From CBDUEV01 sp965366365 (GTDB lineage Bacteria; Actinomycetota; Acidimicrobiia; Spongiisociales; JAENVV01), in assembly GCA_965366365.1 (NCBI GenBank), contig CBDUEV010000034.1:1-30524 (forward strand): DNA of 30,524 nucleotides, in the 5' to 3' direction. Under the pieces are notes generated by a model. That model was not told where the DNA came from. It did not search any database and saw nothing but the letters and a program-made list of their open reading frames with translations. Position 1 is the first letter of the stretch. Each line of letters opens with the position of its first letter. A program made the position numbers and the translations under genes. Shown piece after piece: positions 14,631 to 23,029 of this stretch.

Positions 14631-15425
14631 TCACACGCCGAGGTCGCGCCTCGTGAACGCCCAGAGGCCGAGTGTCACCAACAGAACCGAGAAGCCGAGG
14701 AGCAGGAGGGTGCCGCCGGCCTGGACTCCGTTTGTGAGCGGATCCCCACCCGTCATCCACTCGAACGGTGAGTAGTCGCTCATCCATTCGAGACCATCCA
14801 CACTGGCGATGACGCCGTTGGCAAAGAATCCCATGACCGCCACGCCGGAGGCTGCACCGATCGCGTACATCCTCCTGCCGGTGGCCGCTCCGACGGCGAA
14901 AGCCACGGCACCGAAGAAGGTGCCGAAGAGCGTCAGTTGGAGATGCATGGCCGCGTAGCCACCCAGCGAGATGCCCGTGAGCCGGGCAGGACCCGAGATC
15001 GCCCACAAGCCCGCCCACAACACCAGGTTGATCAAGGCGACAGCCGTGACGAAACCCAGGAAACGCTGGAGGCCCAACGAGACCCGGGCAACGGGGTGGG
15101 CCAGGATGAGATCCAAGGTGCCGTCCTCCTCATCGCCGGCCAGCATGCGCGCCCCGGAGCCGGCCCCGTAGACGACGAGCAGGATGGCGGCCAGCAGACC
15201 GTACACCGTCGAGATGAGGTAGCCGGCCGGGGTCGTGATGTTGTCGTAATTGAGAGCTTCGAGCATGCCCTCCGGGTAGGCGGCGAGGGCTTCCTGCATG
15301 GCTGGCGAATCGATGGTCGGCCAGAAGGCGGCGTAACCGATTCCGACAGCGGCGATCGAGGCCGCCCAAACGGCGATCGACCGACGGTTGTCCCACAGCC
15401 ACTTGGAATAGACGTTACGAAACAT
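14631..15425 (-). CDS. ABC-2 type exporter permease
   Basis: The 264-residue protein has about six hydrophobic segments (near 17-34, 66-88, 115-142, 150-180, 188-208 and 236-256). The cytosolic loop GARMLAGDEEDGTLDLILAHPVARV after the second segment is the typical ABC-2 motif that contacts the ATPase. It forms the membrane half of an exporter with the ATPase encoded immediately upstream, whose 3' end overlaps this start by 11 bp. The transported substrate is unknown. Confidence 0.92.
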   Translation of the reverse strand: MFRNVYSKWLWDNRRSIAVWAASIAAVGIGYAAFWPTIDSPAMQEALAAYPEGMLEALNYDNITTPAGYLISTVYGLLAAILLVVYGAGSGARMLAGDEEDGTLDLILAHPVARVSLGLQRFLGFVTAVALINLVLWAGLWAISGPARLTGISLGGYAAMHLQLTLFGTFFGAVAFAVGAATGRRMYAIGAASGVAVMGFFANGVIASVDGLEWMSDYSPFEWMTGGDPLTNGVQAGGTLLLLGFSVLLVTLGLWAFTRRDLGV

Positions 15426-16320
15426 CGCGGCCGTTTCGGTCGTAGTAGTGAAAGAACAATTCCTCCAGGTCGGGTTCGACCGCCGACAGGGTGACCACCG
15501 CGTGATCGGCGACGGCTTTGATCAGAGCGTCGGCCGAGCCTGCCAGGCGACAGCGCAGGACCGGCCCGTCCACCTCGACCTCCGTGACTCCGTCGATCTG
15601 GTCGAATCGTGCCGCAGGAATCGGCTCGTCGAACGTGACCTCGACGCGTCGCATCGCTCGGCTCCGCAGATCCTCGATGTCCTCGGTAGCAACCAGGCGA
15701 CCGTCCCGAATGATGCCGACCCGGTCGGCAACCTGCTGCACCTCGCTCATCACGTGCGAGGACATGAAGACGGTCCGGCCTTCAGACCGCACATCGCGCA
15801 CCATGGCGGCAAACTCCTGTTGCAGGAACGGATCGAGGCCACTCGTCGGCTCATCGAGAATGAGCAACTCGGGATCGTGCATGAACGCTTGCACCACCCC
15901 CACCTTCTGACGGTTGCCGCGGGAGAGGGATCGGATCCTTCGATCCAAGTCCACGTCGAGCCGATCGGCGAGAGCTTCGATGCGCCCTGAGGGCACGCCT
16001 CCCCGCAGGTTGGCGAGGTAGGTGAGGAGCTCTCGGCCGGTCTGGGCGCCGTTCACGATGAACTCACCCGCCAGGAAACCCACCCGGCGCCGAAGAGCCA
16101 CCCCCTCCACACGTGGATCCATGCCAAGGACTTCGGCATGACCGCTCGTGGGCCGAATCAGATCCAGAAGCAGCCGGATCGTGGTGGTCTTGCCTGCGCC
16201 GTTCGGCCCGAGGAACCCGAATACCTCGCCGGGCAGGACGTCGAGGTCCAAGCCGTCGAGGCCGCGGTTCTTTCCATAGAACTTGCCCAGTCCGTTCGTG
16301 CTGATGGTCGGTGCCGCCAT
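15415..16320 (-). CDS. ABC transporter ATP-binding protein
   Basis: The protein has 301 residues. Walker A GPNGAGKTT is at 38-46, the signature is the LSRGNRQK variant common in ABC-2 exporter ATPases, and Walker B LLILDEPTSGLDP is followed by a switch His in SSHVMSEV. A C-terminal extension of about 80 residues (RRVEVTFDEPIPAARFDQIDGVTEVEVDGPVLRCRL...) is typical of the daunorubicin/YxlF-like exporters. GGGAGG lies 6 nt before ATG 16320. The downstream permease overlaps by 11 bp, so the two form one exporter. Substrate unknown. Confidence 0.95.
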   Translation of the reverse strand: MAAPTISTNGLGKFYGKNRGLDGLDLDVLPGEVFGFLGPNGAGKTTTIRLLLDLIRPTSGHAEVLGMDPRVEGVALRRRVGFLAGEFIVNGAQTGRELLTYLANLRGGVPSGRIEALADRLDVDLDRRIRSLSRGNRQKVGVVQAFMHDPELLILDEPTSGLDPFLQQEFAAMVRDVRSEGRTVFMSSHVMSEVQQVADRVGIIRDGRLVATEDIEDLRSRAMRRVEVTFDEPIPAARFDQIDGVTEVEVDGPVLRCRLAGSADALIKAVADHAVVTLSAVEPDLEELFFHYYDRNGRDVS

Positions 16321-16636
16321 GGTGTGCCTCCCTCAAGAAGGTGGCCCATCAAGCTGAGGCTAACCGAACAGCCCCTCACCCATTTCGACGGTGGACAGCA
16401 ACCCAGAGGAACGGTGCGCTTCTCAGAAAGGGATCGAGCTCGTCTCGCCCAGGACGACGACGCGCCCCGGCGATACCTCAGACCGACCGAGAAAAATCCG
16501 ATGCGAGCCAAAGGAAACGCAGTCCTCGCCGCGCCTCTGCGCGACGGCCCGCTGTTGTTCCTGGATTGTTCATCCACGGACGCTCCGCTCAGCCGTAGGT
16601 TCGAAAGGAGTCGTATCTCTGCGGAAAGGGAATTCC
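16321..16636. other. 316-bp divergent intergenic region, no gene recognised
   Basis: This separates the minus-strand ABC ATPase from the plus-strand beta-propeller gene and must hold both promoters. Open frames run through it without ribosome binding sites or convincing codon bias. An AAAGGAG at 16604-16610 has no start codon after it. No clear -35/-10 pair, riboswitch or repeat was found by eye. Confidence 0.5.
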
Positions 16637-17665
16637 ATGAGGAAGACACTCTCACTCCTGGTGGCCTTCGGGCTCCTTGCCAGCCTGTTGATGACGGTGT
16701 CGGCGGCGGGCGCAGCCGCCGACGCCGGCCACGTGGTCGTCGCCAACCGGGCCTCGGGAACCATCTCGGTCATCGACGTCGCCGACCCGTCGGACGTCAT
16801 GCACGTTCCGCTACCGGCGGCCGACAACCAACCCGAACCGATGTACGTCGTCTCTTCTCGGAGCGGAGATCGCGTCTTCGTAGGCGATCGCGCCAACGAC
16901 AGGGTCGTGGTGTTCGACGGCTCCGACTGGGCCGTCCTCGGTACCGTGTCGACGGGATCCGGAGTGTTTCACATGTGGGGCGATCCGCAAGGCCGCCAAC
17001 TCTGGGTGAACAACGACATCGACTCCACCACGACCGTCATCGATCCCCAGACTCTCGAGGTGCTCGCCACGGTGGCCATCCCGGCCGATCTGGTCGCCGC
17101 CGGCTACAAGCCGCACGACGTATTCGTGACCAACAACGGTCGAAGCGCCTACGTGACCCTGGTCGGTGGGGTCGTCCACGACTGGGTCGTGCAGTTCGAC
17201 ACCCGAACCTTCGCTGAGAAGAATCGGGCGGCGGTGGGCCTCGACCCCCACGTGACGGCGACCACCCGCGGCCTCTACGTTCCCGCCCAGAACGCCAACG
17301 CCGTCCATGTACTCAACCTTCAAACACTGAGCCCGATCACCGACCTCGCCATTCCCGGCGCGCACGGGGCAGGTATGACGCCGAGCCGGCGGGTCCTCTA
17401 CACCACGAACCTGCCGGGAGGAGGAACCGACGGCCTGTGGGCCATCGACACCATCGCCAACGAAGTCATCGGAGCCGTCGACACCGCCTACCCCGTGCCC
17501 CACAACGTCGTGGACACCCCGAGCCGCCGTCTCTTCGTGACCCACTCGGGTGCCACGTCCGACAAGGTGACGGTGTATCAGCGCACCGCGCAGGATCCGC
17601 TGCCGGTCTCGATCGGAGAGGTGACCGTTGGCCTCAACCCGTTCGGGTTGGCCTACGTCCCATGA
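16637..17665 (+). CDS. secreted YncE-like beta-propeller protein
   Basis: The start is ATG 16637, with GGAAAGGG 6 nt upstream, giving 342 residues. Residues 1-27 form a Sec signal peptide (MRK, hydrophobic core, then SAAGAAADA). The rest is a repeating strand pattern of a seven-bladed propeller: GHVVVANRASGTISVIDVADP, RVFVGDRANDRVVVFDGSDW, LWVNNDIDSTTTVIDPQTLEVLATV, YVTLVGGVVHDWVVQFDTRTF, LYVPAQNANAVHVLNLQTL, LYTTNLPGGGTDGLWAIDTIANEV, LFVTHSGATSDKVTVYQ. YncE-type proteins are extracytoplasmic and mostly uncharacterised. No catalytic residues can be assigned. A terminator hairpin follows. Confidence 0.9.
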   Translation: MRKTLSLLVAFGLLASLLMTVSAAGAAADAGHVVVANRASGTISVIDVADPSDVMHVPLPAADNQPEPMYVVSSRSGDRVFVGDRANDRVVVFDGSDWAVLGTVSTGSGVFHMWGDPQGRQLWVNNDIDSTTTVIDPQTLEVLATVAIPADLVAAGYKPHDVFVTNNGRSAYVTLVGGVVHDWVVQFDTRTFAEKNRAAVGLDPHVTATTRGLYVPAQNANAVHVLNLQTLSPITDLAIPGAHGAGMTPSRRVLYTTNLPGGGTDGLWAIDTIANEVIGAVDTAYPVPHNVVDTPSRRLFVTHSGATSDKVTVYQRTAQDPLPVSIGEVTVGLNPFGLAYVP

Positions 17666-17676
17666 CACACCTCTCA

Positions 17677-17704
17677 GGCCCGGCGGTTTTCCGGCCGCCG
17701 GGCC
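17677..17704 (+). terminator. 10-bp perfect GC-rich hairpin after the propeller gene
   Basis: GGCCCGGCGG (17677-17686) pairs perfectly with CCGCCGGGCC (17695-17704) around TTTTCCGG. It begins 11 bp after the stop codon at 17663-17665. There is no downstream U-run, which is usual for high-GC actinobacteria. Confidence 0.65.
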
Positions 17705-17816
17705 GGGCTTCGACCTGGCGGTGTCGGGTGCTCGGCGTACCGCCACGGTTTTGCCGTTCGAGGCATCACGCACTCGCTCGTTGTGGAACAATCGGAGGAT
17801 CGAGCTGAGGAGGCGA

Positions 17817-18479
17817 ATGGTGGCCGGCGAACCGCGTATCGAGGTGACACCCCATGGTCCGTACGAGGTGACGGGCGGACTACGGATCCGGCCCAAGACC
17901 CCGATCGAGTCCGAATATGGCGAGCCGCTCACCTGGCGGACCGAGGACGACATCGACCACGATGAAACGTACGACCTCTGCCGATGCGGCCAGTCGTCGA
18001 ACAAGCCGTTCTGCGACGGTACCCATGCCATCGTGCGGTTCGACGGCACGGAAGCGGCTCCAACCGAACCGACGTCCACCCGGGCCCGACGCCACGAACG
18101 TACCGGGATCACCGTGGTCCACGATGCAGCACTGTGCGTGCACTCCGGCTTCTGCGCCAACCGGGTCACCAACTGGCACGAAATGCTGAGCGACCTCGAC
18201 GACACGGTGGTGAGGGGTCACCTCATGGGGATGTTGGAGCACTGCCCATCCGGGGCCCTCGCCTACGAGGTAGACAGCGCCGCCATTGAACCGGACCTGC
18301 CGGTCGAGGTCTCCCCCGTCCCCAACGGACCCCTGCGGGTGACCGGTCGCGTGGAGATCGTTCGCGCGGACGGAGAGCCGTTCGAGGTGCGGAACCGAGT
18401 CACGTTGTGTCGCTGTGGCGCGTCGTCCTCCAAACCGCTCTGCGACGGGACACACCGAGAGATCGGGTTCACGACCTAG
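17817..18479 (+). CDS. double CDGSH iron-sulfur protein with central 4Fe-4S-type domain
   Basis: The start is ATG 17817 with GAGGAGG 4 nt upstream (220 residues). Two CDGSH cluster-binding motifs are complete: CRCGQSSNKPFCDGTH (Cys55, Cys57, Cys66, His70) and CRCGASSSKPLCDGTH (Cys198, Cys200, Cys209, His213). Between them lies a Fer4_19-like segment: CVHSGFCANRVTNW... with Cys107, Cys113 and Cys143 in EHCPSGALAY. The CDGSH motifs bind redox-active 2Fe-2S clusters through three Cys and one His. The whole protein could carry three clusters in a row. It is followed after 50 bp by a ferritin-like protein gene on the same strand, implying a shared redox or iron role. Confidence 0.93.
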   Translation: MVAGEPRIEVTPHGPYEVTGGLRIRPKTPIESEYGEPLTWRTEDDIDHDETYDLCRCGQSSNKPFCDGTHAIVRFDGTEAAPTEPTSTRARRHERTGITVVHDAALCVHSGFCANRVTNWHEMLSDLDDTVVRGHLMGMLEHCPSGALAYEVDSAAIEPDLPVEVSPVPNGPLRVTGRVEIVRADGEPFEVRNRVTLCRCGASSSKPLCDGTHREIGFTT

Positions 18480-18529
18480 CGTCGGGGCTCGCGGACAGAA
18501 GGAGCAGCGACCACGGCAGGAGGACCGCC

Positions 18530-19591
18530 ATGCCCATTGACACGGTAGAGGACCTGAAGGATCACCTGAGACTGGCGATCGAGGTGGAGATGACGACGAT
18601 CCCCCCCTACCTGTATGCGATGTACTCGATCGTCGACCCGGCCTCGGACGCCTCCAAGCTGATTCGATCGGTGGCCACGGAGGAAATGCTCCACGCAGCC
18701 CTCGTCGCCAACCTTCTCATTGCGATCGGGGGTGAACCCCGTTTCTACGACCCGACTCACCTGCCCACGTACCCCTGCCCTCTTCCCCATCACGTACCCG
18801 AGCTCATGCTCGACCTGGCTCCGTGCTCACCAGAGGTGATCCGGAAGGCCTTTCTCGTCATCGAACAGCCGGCTGATCGTGAGGCACCCCCCGAGGCCGA
18901 CGCCTTCGAAACCCTCGGGCAGTTCTATCACGCCCTCGAGAATGCACTCACCAACCTGGCTGCCCAAGGCGACCTGTTCGCCAACCCGTCGATCGACCGA
19001 CAGCTCGAGCCGGCCGACTACTCGCCCGTCAAGTTCGACACGGCCGACAGTGGAGGTCTCGTGATCGTCGACTCCCTCGAGTCCGCCCTGGAGGCGCTGG
19101 AGATCGTGATTCATCAAGGCGAAGGCCTCTCGGACGACAAGTGGGCCGACCCGAGCCACCAGGAGCTCACCCACTACGCCAAGTTCTTGGCCCTGGCCGA
19201 CGGCGAGATTCCGATCGGCGACGTCCACCCGGCTGTCGTCAACCCATCGACAGCCTCGTTGCCGGAGGCGATCAGGCCGGTCGGGACCTTCTTCAACGCG
19301 ATCTACTCCTACCTCCTCATCCTCATGGACCGCGCCTACGAGCCGATGACGTCAGACCAGCGCGAGCCGGCGGTGGGTCTGATGTACGGAGCGATGGAAG
19401 CCCTGATGCGCCCGGTGGCCCGCTACCTCTTCAGCCTCGAAACTGAAGCGGGCCGCGCCGGGCCACCCTTCGAGTTTCACCGCTTCGAGCACGCCAGCTC
19501 TGCCCTCGACGAGCTGCGCTCGCTTGGCGCGGCGCTGGTTGACCAGCATCCGCAGCTCAGCGGAGTCGTCGGCGCGCTCGATCGTTTCTGA
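18530..19591 (+). CDS. ferritin-like domain protein (VioB/iminophenylpyruvate dimer synthase-like)
   Basis: The start is ATG 18530 with GGAGGA 5 nt upstream (353 residues). The N-terminal region MPIDTVEDLKDHLRLAIEVEMTTIPPYLYAMYSI with Glu18/Glu20, then SVATEEMLHAALVANLLIAIGGEP with the EExxxH pattern (Glu51, Glu52, His55), is the ferritin-like domain seen in VioB, RebD and related proteins. The later helices include HQELTHYAKFLAL and SYLLILMDRAYE. The enzymes in this family join indole-derived imines, but the many genomic relatives outside pigment clusters are uncharacterised, and no pigment genes are present. Its neighbour is the double CDGSH protein. Confidence 0.85.
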   Translation: MPIDTVEDLKDHLRLAIEVEMTTIPPYLYAMYSIVDPASDASKLIRSVATEEMLHAALVANLLIAIGGEPRFYDPTHLPTYPCPLPHHVPELMLDLAPCSPEVIRKAFLVIEQPADREAPPEADAFETLGQFYHALENALTNLAAQGDLFANPSIDRQLEPADYSPVKFDTADSGGLVIVDSLESALEALEIVIHQGEGLSDDKWADPSHQELTHYAKFLALADGEIPIGDVHPAVVNPSTASLPEAIRPVGTFFNAIYSYLLILMDRAYEPMTSDQREPAVGLMYGAMEALMRPVARYLFSLETEAGRAGPPFEFHRFEHASSALDELRSLGAALVDQHPQLSGVVGALDRF

Positions 19592-19728
19592 CGGGCCGGC
19601 CACAGAGAGCACCGCACGCCCCGAGATCACCCCGACGGCACCGCCCTCGACAGACCGCTCGGAGCAGCCGCCGCAGACTCGGTTGACCGCAGCCATGCCA
19701 GGCCGGAGGGGCGTAGGCTGGCCCACGT

Positions 19729-21216
19729 ATGCCGCCTGAGCCCAAGAGTGTCCTGTCACGGGAGCTTCTTCCCGCCTCCATCGCCATCTACACACTGGTC
19801 GGTCTGGCTGCCTTCGACGCCCTCGGCGTGGCGGCCGCCCTGCCCGAGTTGGCGGCGGACCTAGGAGACGTCGACCTTCTCCCATGGGTGGTCACTTCCT
19901 TCCTGCTCGTCTCCGGTGTATCGACGGTCCTGGCCGGCGCATTGGTCGATTCTCTTGGAGTTCGCATCATCTTTCGGGTGGCGGCCGTCGTCTTCCTGAT
20001 CGGAGGCTTGGCCGCGGGTTTGGCGACCTCGATGGGAGTGTTGATCGCCGCCCGCGCACTCCAAGGCCTTGGTGGTGGCGCCCTCGTCTCGGTGGGATTG
20101 GCGGCCGTCAACCTCATCTACCCCGCCCGGCTCGTTTCGCGAGCCTTCGCAGCCAACTCCACCGTGTGGGGGGTCATGGGTGTGGCTGGGCCAGGCATCG
20201 CCGCCTTCCTCCTCACGTTTGCGTCCTGGCACTGGATCTTCTTCGTCAACCTTCCCCTCGGAATCGTGGCAATGGCCATGGGGTGGAACGTCATGCCGGG
20301 ACCCCTGGCCGAGCCGGGTTCTCTGGCGGTGGACGGCGTCGGTCTGGGCATGGTCTTCGTCTTCAACCTCGTGCTGCTCTTCGCCGTGGACGGGCTCAAT
20401 GCCTGGTCGGCGTTGCTGGCTGCCGCTGCGCTGGGAGTCGCCGCCCTCTACCTCCGTCACGCACGGAGACGCCCCGAGCCGGTCATCAAACGACGCCATC
20501 TCGTCGAGCCGCCCTTTGGCCTGCTCGGCTGGTCCATCACCCTCTTGATCGTCGGCGGAATCGCCGTACACAGCTTCTTCACTTTGTACATCCGGGGCGC
20601 CCGTGGCGGCGGCGAAGCCATAACGGCGTGGTCGGTCATGTTCTTTGTCGTGGGCTGGACAGCGGGCGCCAACCTTTCCAGCAGGCTCCTCGATCGAATG
20701 GCGGACAGCAGAGTGATCCTGATCGGCTTCGTGACTTCGATCTCGGGGCTTCTGGGGGCGGCCATGGCAGCCGACAGCGCTGCGTCGCTGTGGGTGCTGT
20801 TCGCGGCGATGTTCGCCGTCGGCTCGGGTATCGGCATGGCCACCAACGCAGGCCTCACCTTGCTCCAAGCCACCGCGGCCAGCACCGAAATCGGCAGGGC
20901 AACCGCCGCCCACCAGTTCTATCGGAACATCGGGTTCACACTTGGTGCGGCGCTGGGGGGAGCGGTGATCTTGTTCGTCGTTGAAGGTCAGATCGGCAAC
21001 ACCGACGCGGTGCGCGACTTGCTGGCGGGCGCTGAGGAACCGAGTACCGACGGCACTGCCGGCGCCATCTCCGACGGTTTCGTGGCAGCGGCCCTCGTCG
21101 GCACGGCGGTGGCGACAGCCGGCCTTGCACCTCTCTTTGGGCTGCGAAGGCACCTCGAGCCCGCTCGGCGCCTCGCCGACCGTGCCCGCCAGACGCCGTC
21201 ACGCTATGCGCCTTGA
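19729..21216 (+). CDS. MFS transporter, EmrB/QacA (DHA2) type
   Basis: The protein has 495 residues with about fourteen hydrophobic segments, which matches the DHA2 drug:proton antiporter class. Motif-A-like LAGALVDSLGVRIIF follows helix 2, ARALQGLGGGAL is on helix 4, and motif C VMGVAGPGIAAFLL on helix 5. A charged central loop (HARRRPEPVIKRRHLVEPPFG) splits the two halves. The substrate cannot be predicted. GGAGGGG lies 19 nt before ATG 19729 and is too far for normal initiation; TAGGCT 9 nt before the ATG suggests a leaderless mRNA. No other start is better supported. Confidence 0.93.
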   Translation: MPPEPKSVLSRELLPASIAIYTLVGLAAFDALGVAAALPELAADLGDVDLLPWVVTSFLLVSGVSTVLAGALVDSLGVRIIFRVAAVVFLIGGLAAGLATSMGVLIAARALQGLGGGALVSVGLAAVNLIYPARLVSRAFAANSTVWGVMGVAGPGIAAFLLTFASWHWIFFVNLPLGIVAMAMGWNVMPGPLAEPGSLAVDGVGLGMVFVFNLVLLFAVDGLNAWSALLAAAALGVAALYLRHARRRPEPVIKRRHLVEPPFGLLGWSITLLIVGGIAVHSFFTLYIRGARGGGEAITAWSVMFFVVGWTAGANLSSRLLDRMADSRVILIGFVTSISGLLGAAMAADSAASLWVLFAAMFAVGSGIGMATNAGLTLLQATAASTEIGRATAAHQFYRNIGFTLGAALGGAVILFVVEGQIGNTDAVRDLLAGAEEPSTDGTAGAISDGFVAAALVGTAVATAGLAPLFGLRRHLEPARRLADRARQTPSRYAP

Positions 21217-21298
21217 CCCATCATCCAACCCCGCTTGGAGCGCCTCGGCTCGGCCTCGTTGAGTAAGGTCGGAGGAAGGCTCCGGAGGAGGAACAAGA

Positions 21299-22651
21299 GT
21301 GCGACGCGCTGCGATGGCCCTGGCCGTACTGACCATTTTCACCATGCTGCCCGCAACGACGGCAGCGGCAGATCACCATGACGAACCTGCCTGGTTCGTC
21401 GACGAAGCGAAGCTTCCGTTCGATCCCCTCCCGGGGTTTGAAGACGCCAACCGCCTGTGGGGCACCCACAAGGGGTCCGGCTACCGCATCGAGGTGCCCG
21501 CCCAGTGGAATGGTTCGCTCGTCATGTGGGCCCATGGGTACCGTGGCGAAGGACTCGAGCTGACCGTCGACAACCACCCCCTCCGCGAGTTCCTGATCGC
21601 CAGCGGCTATGCCTGGGCGGCGTCGAGCTACTCGTCGAACAGCTACAACGTCGGTGACGGTGTCGTCGACACCCAAAGACTGGTCCGGTTGTTCGAGCGG
21701 AGGATCGGAGAACCCGCCACAACGTACCTGACCGGAGCATCCATGGGCGGACACGTCACGGCCCGATCGATCGAGCAGTATCCGAGCCTCTATGACGGAG
21801 CCATGCCGATCTGCGGAGTGGTCGGCGACTACGAACTCTTCGACTTCTTCCTCGACTTCAACGTGGCCGCCCAGCAGCTCGGGCTGGGTACGTCGTCCTT
21901 CCCGAAGGAAGACGGGCTGACCTACATCGGCCTCGAGGTCCCACAGATCAAAGCCAACCTGGCAGCCGCTCCAGGGACGTGGCCTTATGTTCTCAACGCC
22001 GACGGCGAGGCCTTCAAGCAGCTCGTCGAACTCCGTTCCGGTGGCGACCGCCCCAACTTCGATGAAGCGTTCGCCTTCTGGAACTCCATTCCGTCCGACG
22101 CCGGTGACGGCAACTTCCTCTTCGGGCTCGGCGTCGGTGACGGAACCGTGGCCGGCGTGCCGGGTGTCGTCTCGGACAATCAGCGAATCGTCTACCAGAC
22201 GGACCTGGATCCCCGAGTCAGCGCCTCCGAGAAGCAACTCAACAAAGACATCGTCCGGGTGACCGCTGACCGTCGCCTCCGCACCTCCAACGCCCTCAAT
22301 CCGATCCCGCAAGTGCGCGGCGATATCGGCATACCCGTGCTGTCCCTCCACAACCTGGGCGACCTCTTCGTGCCGTTCCACAATGAGATCGAGTACGCCA
22401 AGGATGTGCAAGCACACGGCAAGAGTGACCTTCTCGTGCAGAGGGCGATCCGCGGGGTGGGTCACTGCGGGTTCACCGGCGTGGAACTCGTCACCGCCTT
22501 CTCAGACCTGGTCAACTGGGTTCAAAACGGAGTCCGACCCGAGGGTGACGTGGTCCTCGACCCCGTGGCAGTGGCGGCTGAGGACTACGGGTGCAGGTTC
22601 ACCGATTTCGCCACCCCCGGCGGCCACATACTGGCCACCCCATGTGATTGA
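21299..22651 (+). CDS. secreted alpha/beta hydrolase
   Basis: The start is GTG 21299, with GGAGGAGG 8 nt upstream (450 residues). Residues 1-24 are a Sec signal peptide (MRRAAMALAVLTIFTMLPATTAAA). The hydrolase core shows VMWAHGYRGEG near 75-84 (oxyanion HG), the nucleophile elbow GASMGG with Ser148, a candidate acid Asp in LHNLGDLFVPF and the catalytic His in RGVGHCGF. It is exported, so it acts outside the cell on an ester or peptide; the substrate is not clear. It lies 82 bp after the MFS gene and is closed by the strongest terminator in the window. Confidence 0.88.
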   Translation: MRRAAMALAVLTIFTMLPATTAAADHHDEPAWFVDEAKLPFDPLPGFEDANRLWGTHKGSGYRIEVPAQWNGSLVMWAHGYRGEGLELTVDNHPLREFLIASGYAWAASSYSSNSYNVGDGVVDTQRLVRLFERRIGEPATTYLTGASMGGHVTARSIEQYPSLYDGAMPICGVVGDYELFDFFLDFNVAAQQLGLGTSSFPKEDGLTYIGLEVPQIKANLAAAPGTWPYVLNADGEAFKQLVELRSGGDRPNFDEAFAFWNSIPSDAGDGNFLFGLGVGDGTVAGVPGVVSDNQRIVYQTDLDPRVSASEKQLNKDIVRVTADRRLRTSNALNPIPQVRGDIGIPVLSLHNLGDLFVPFHNEIEYAKDVQAHGKSDLLVQRAIRGVGHCGFTGVELVTAFSDLVNWVQNGVRPEGDVVLDPVAVAAEDYGCRFTDFATPGGHILATPCD

Positions 22652-22671
22652 GCGTTTCGCCCCCCAGTGAT

Positions 22672-22706
22672 GAGACACCCCGGGTCCTCCGGGGTGTCTC
22701 TTCTTT
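22672..22706 (+). terminator. strong intrinsic terminator
   Basis: GAGACACCCCGG (22672-22683) and CCGGGGTGTCTC (22689-22700) form a perfect 12-bp stem with a GTCCT loop, followed by TTCTTT. It starts 20 bp after the hydrolase stop codon. It is the only hairpin here with a T-rich tail. Confidence 0.9.
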
Positions 22707-22821
22707 GGGCGCCGCCCGCAGGAGCTCCTGCCAAACATACCCGGGGGAAAGGGCCAAGCGGCCGGTTACCTGCCCAGGGCGTCGCCGGTACGGTGTCGAT
22801 GGTCCAGTCCGAGAGGTAGTC

Positions 22822-22947
22822 ATGGGAAAGGGCGAAAGAGCAGGCAAGCCGGCCAAACGACCCGCCACGAAGGATCTCAAAGAGAAACGGCAGGCCAAGA
22901 AAGACAAGAAGGCCGGGAAGAAGAAGCCTCCGATTCTCGGCGGCTGA
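22822..22947 (+). CDS. 41-residue lysine-rich basic protein
   Basis: ATG 22822 follows GAGAGG at a suitable distance and opens MGKGERAGKPAKRPATKDLKEK..., ending PPILGG. About a third of residues are Lys or Arg, with the pattern LKEKRQAKKDKK. Such very basic small proteins occur in actinobacteria and may bind nucleic acid or the ribosome. It does not match THX or bL37 as I know them. No family name is offered. It lies after the strong terminator, so it has its own promoter. Confidence 0.6.
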   Translation: MGKGERAGKPAKRPATKDLKEKRQAKKDKKAGKKKPPILGG

Positions 22948-23029
22948 CGACCGCCTGGCCTTCAGAGGTCGACCAGGCTCTCCGACCGCGGAGGCCGATC
23001 GGCAGGCCATCACCGCACCACGAGGCCTG

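Noticed and set aside
18530..19591. Violacein/rebeccamycin-like pigment cluster
   Set aside because: Only the ferritin-like domain is shared; no tryptophan oxidase or other pigment gene is in the window.
19861..21153. Minus-strand 430-codon open frame
   Set aside because: It is antisense to the MFS transporter; the sequence is hydrophilic and low-complexity with no domain.
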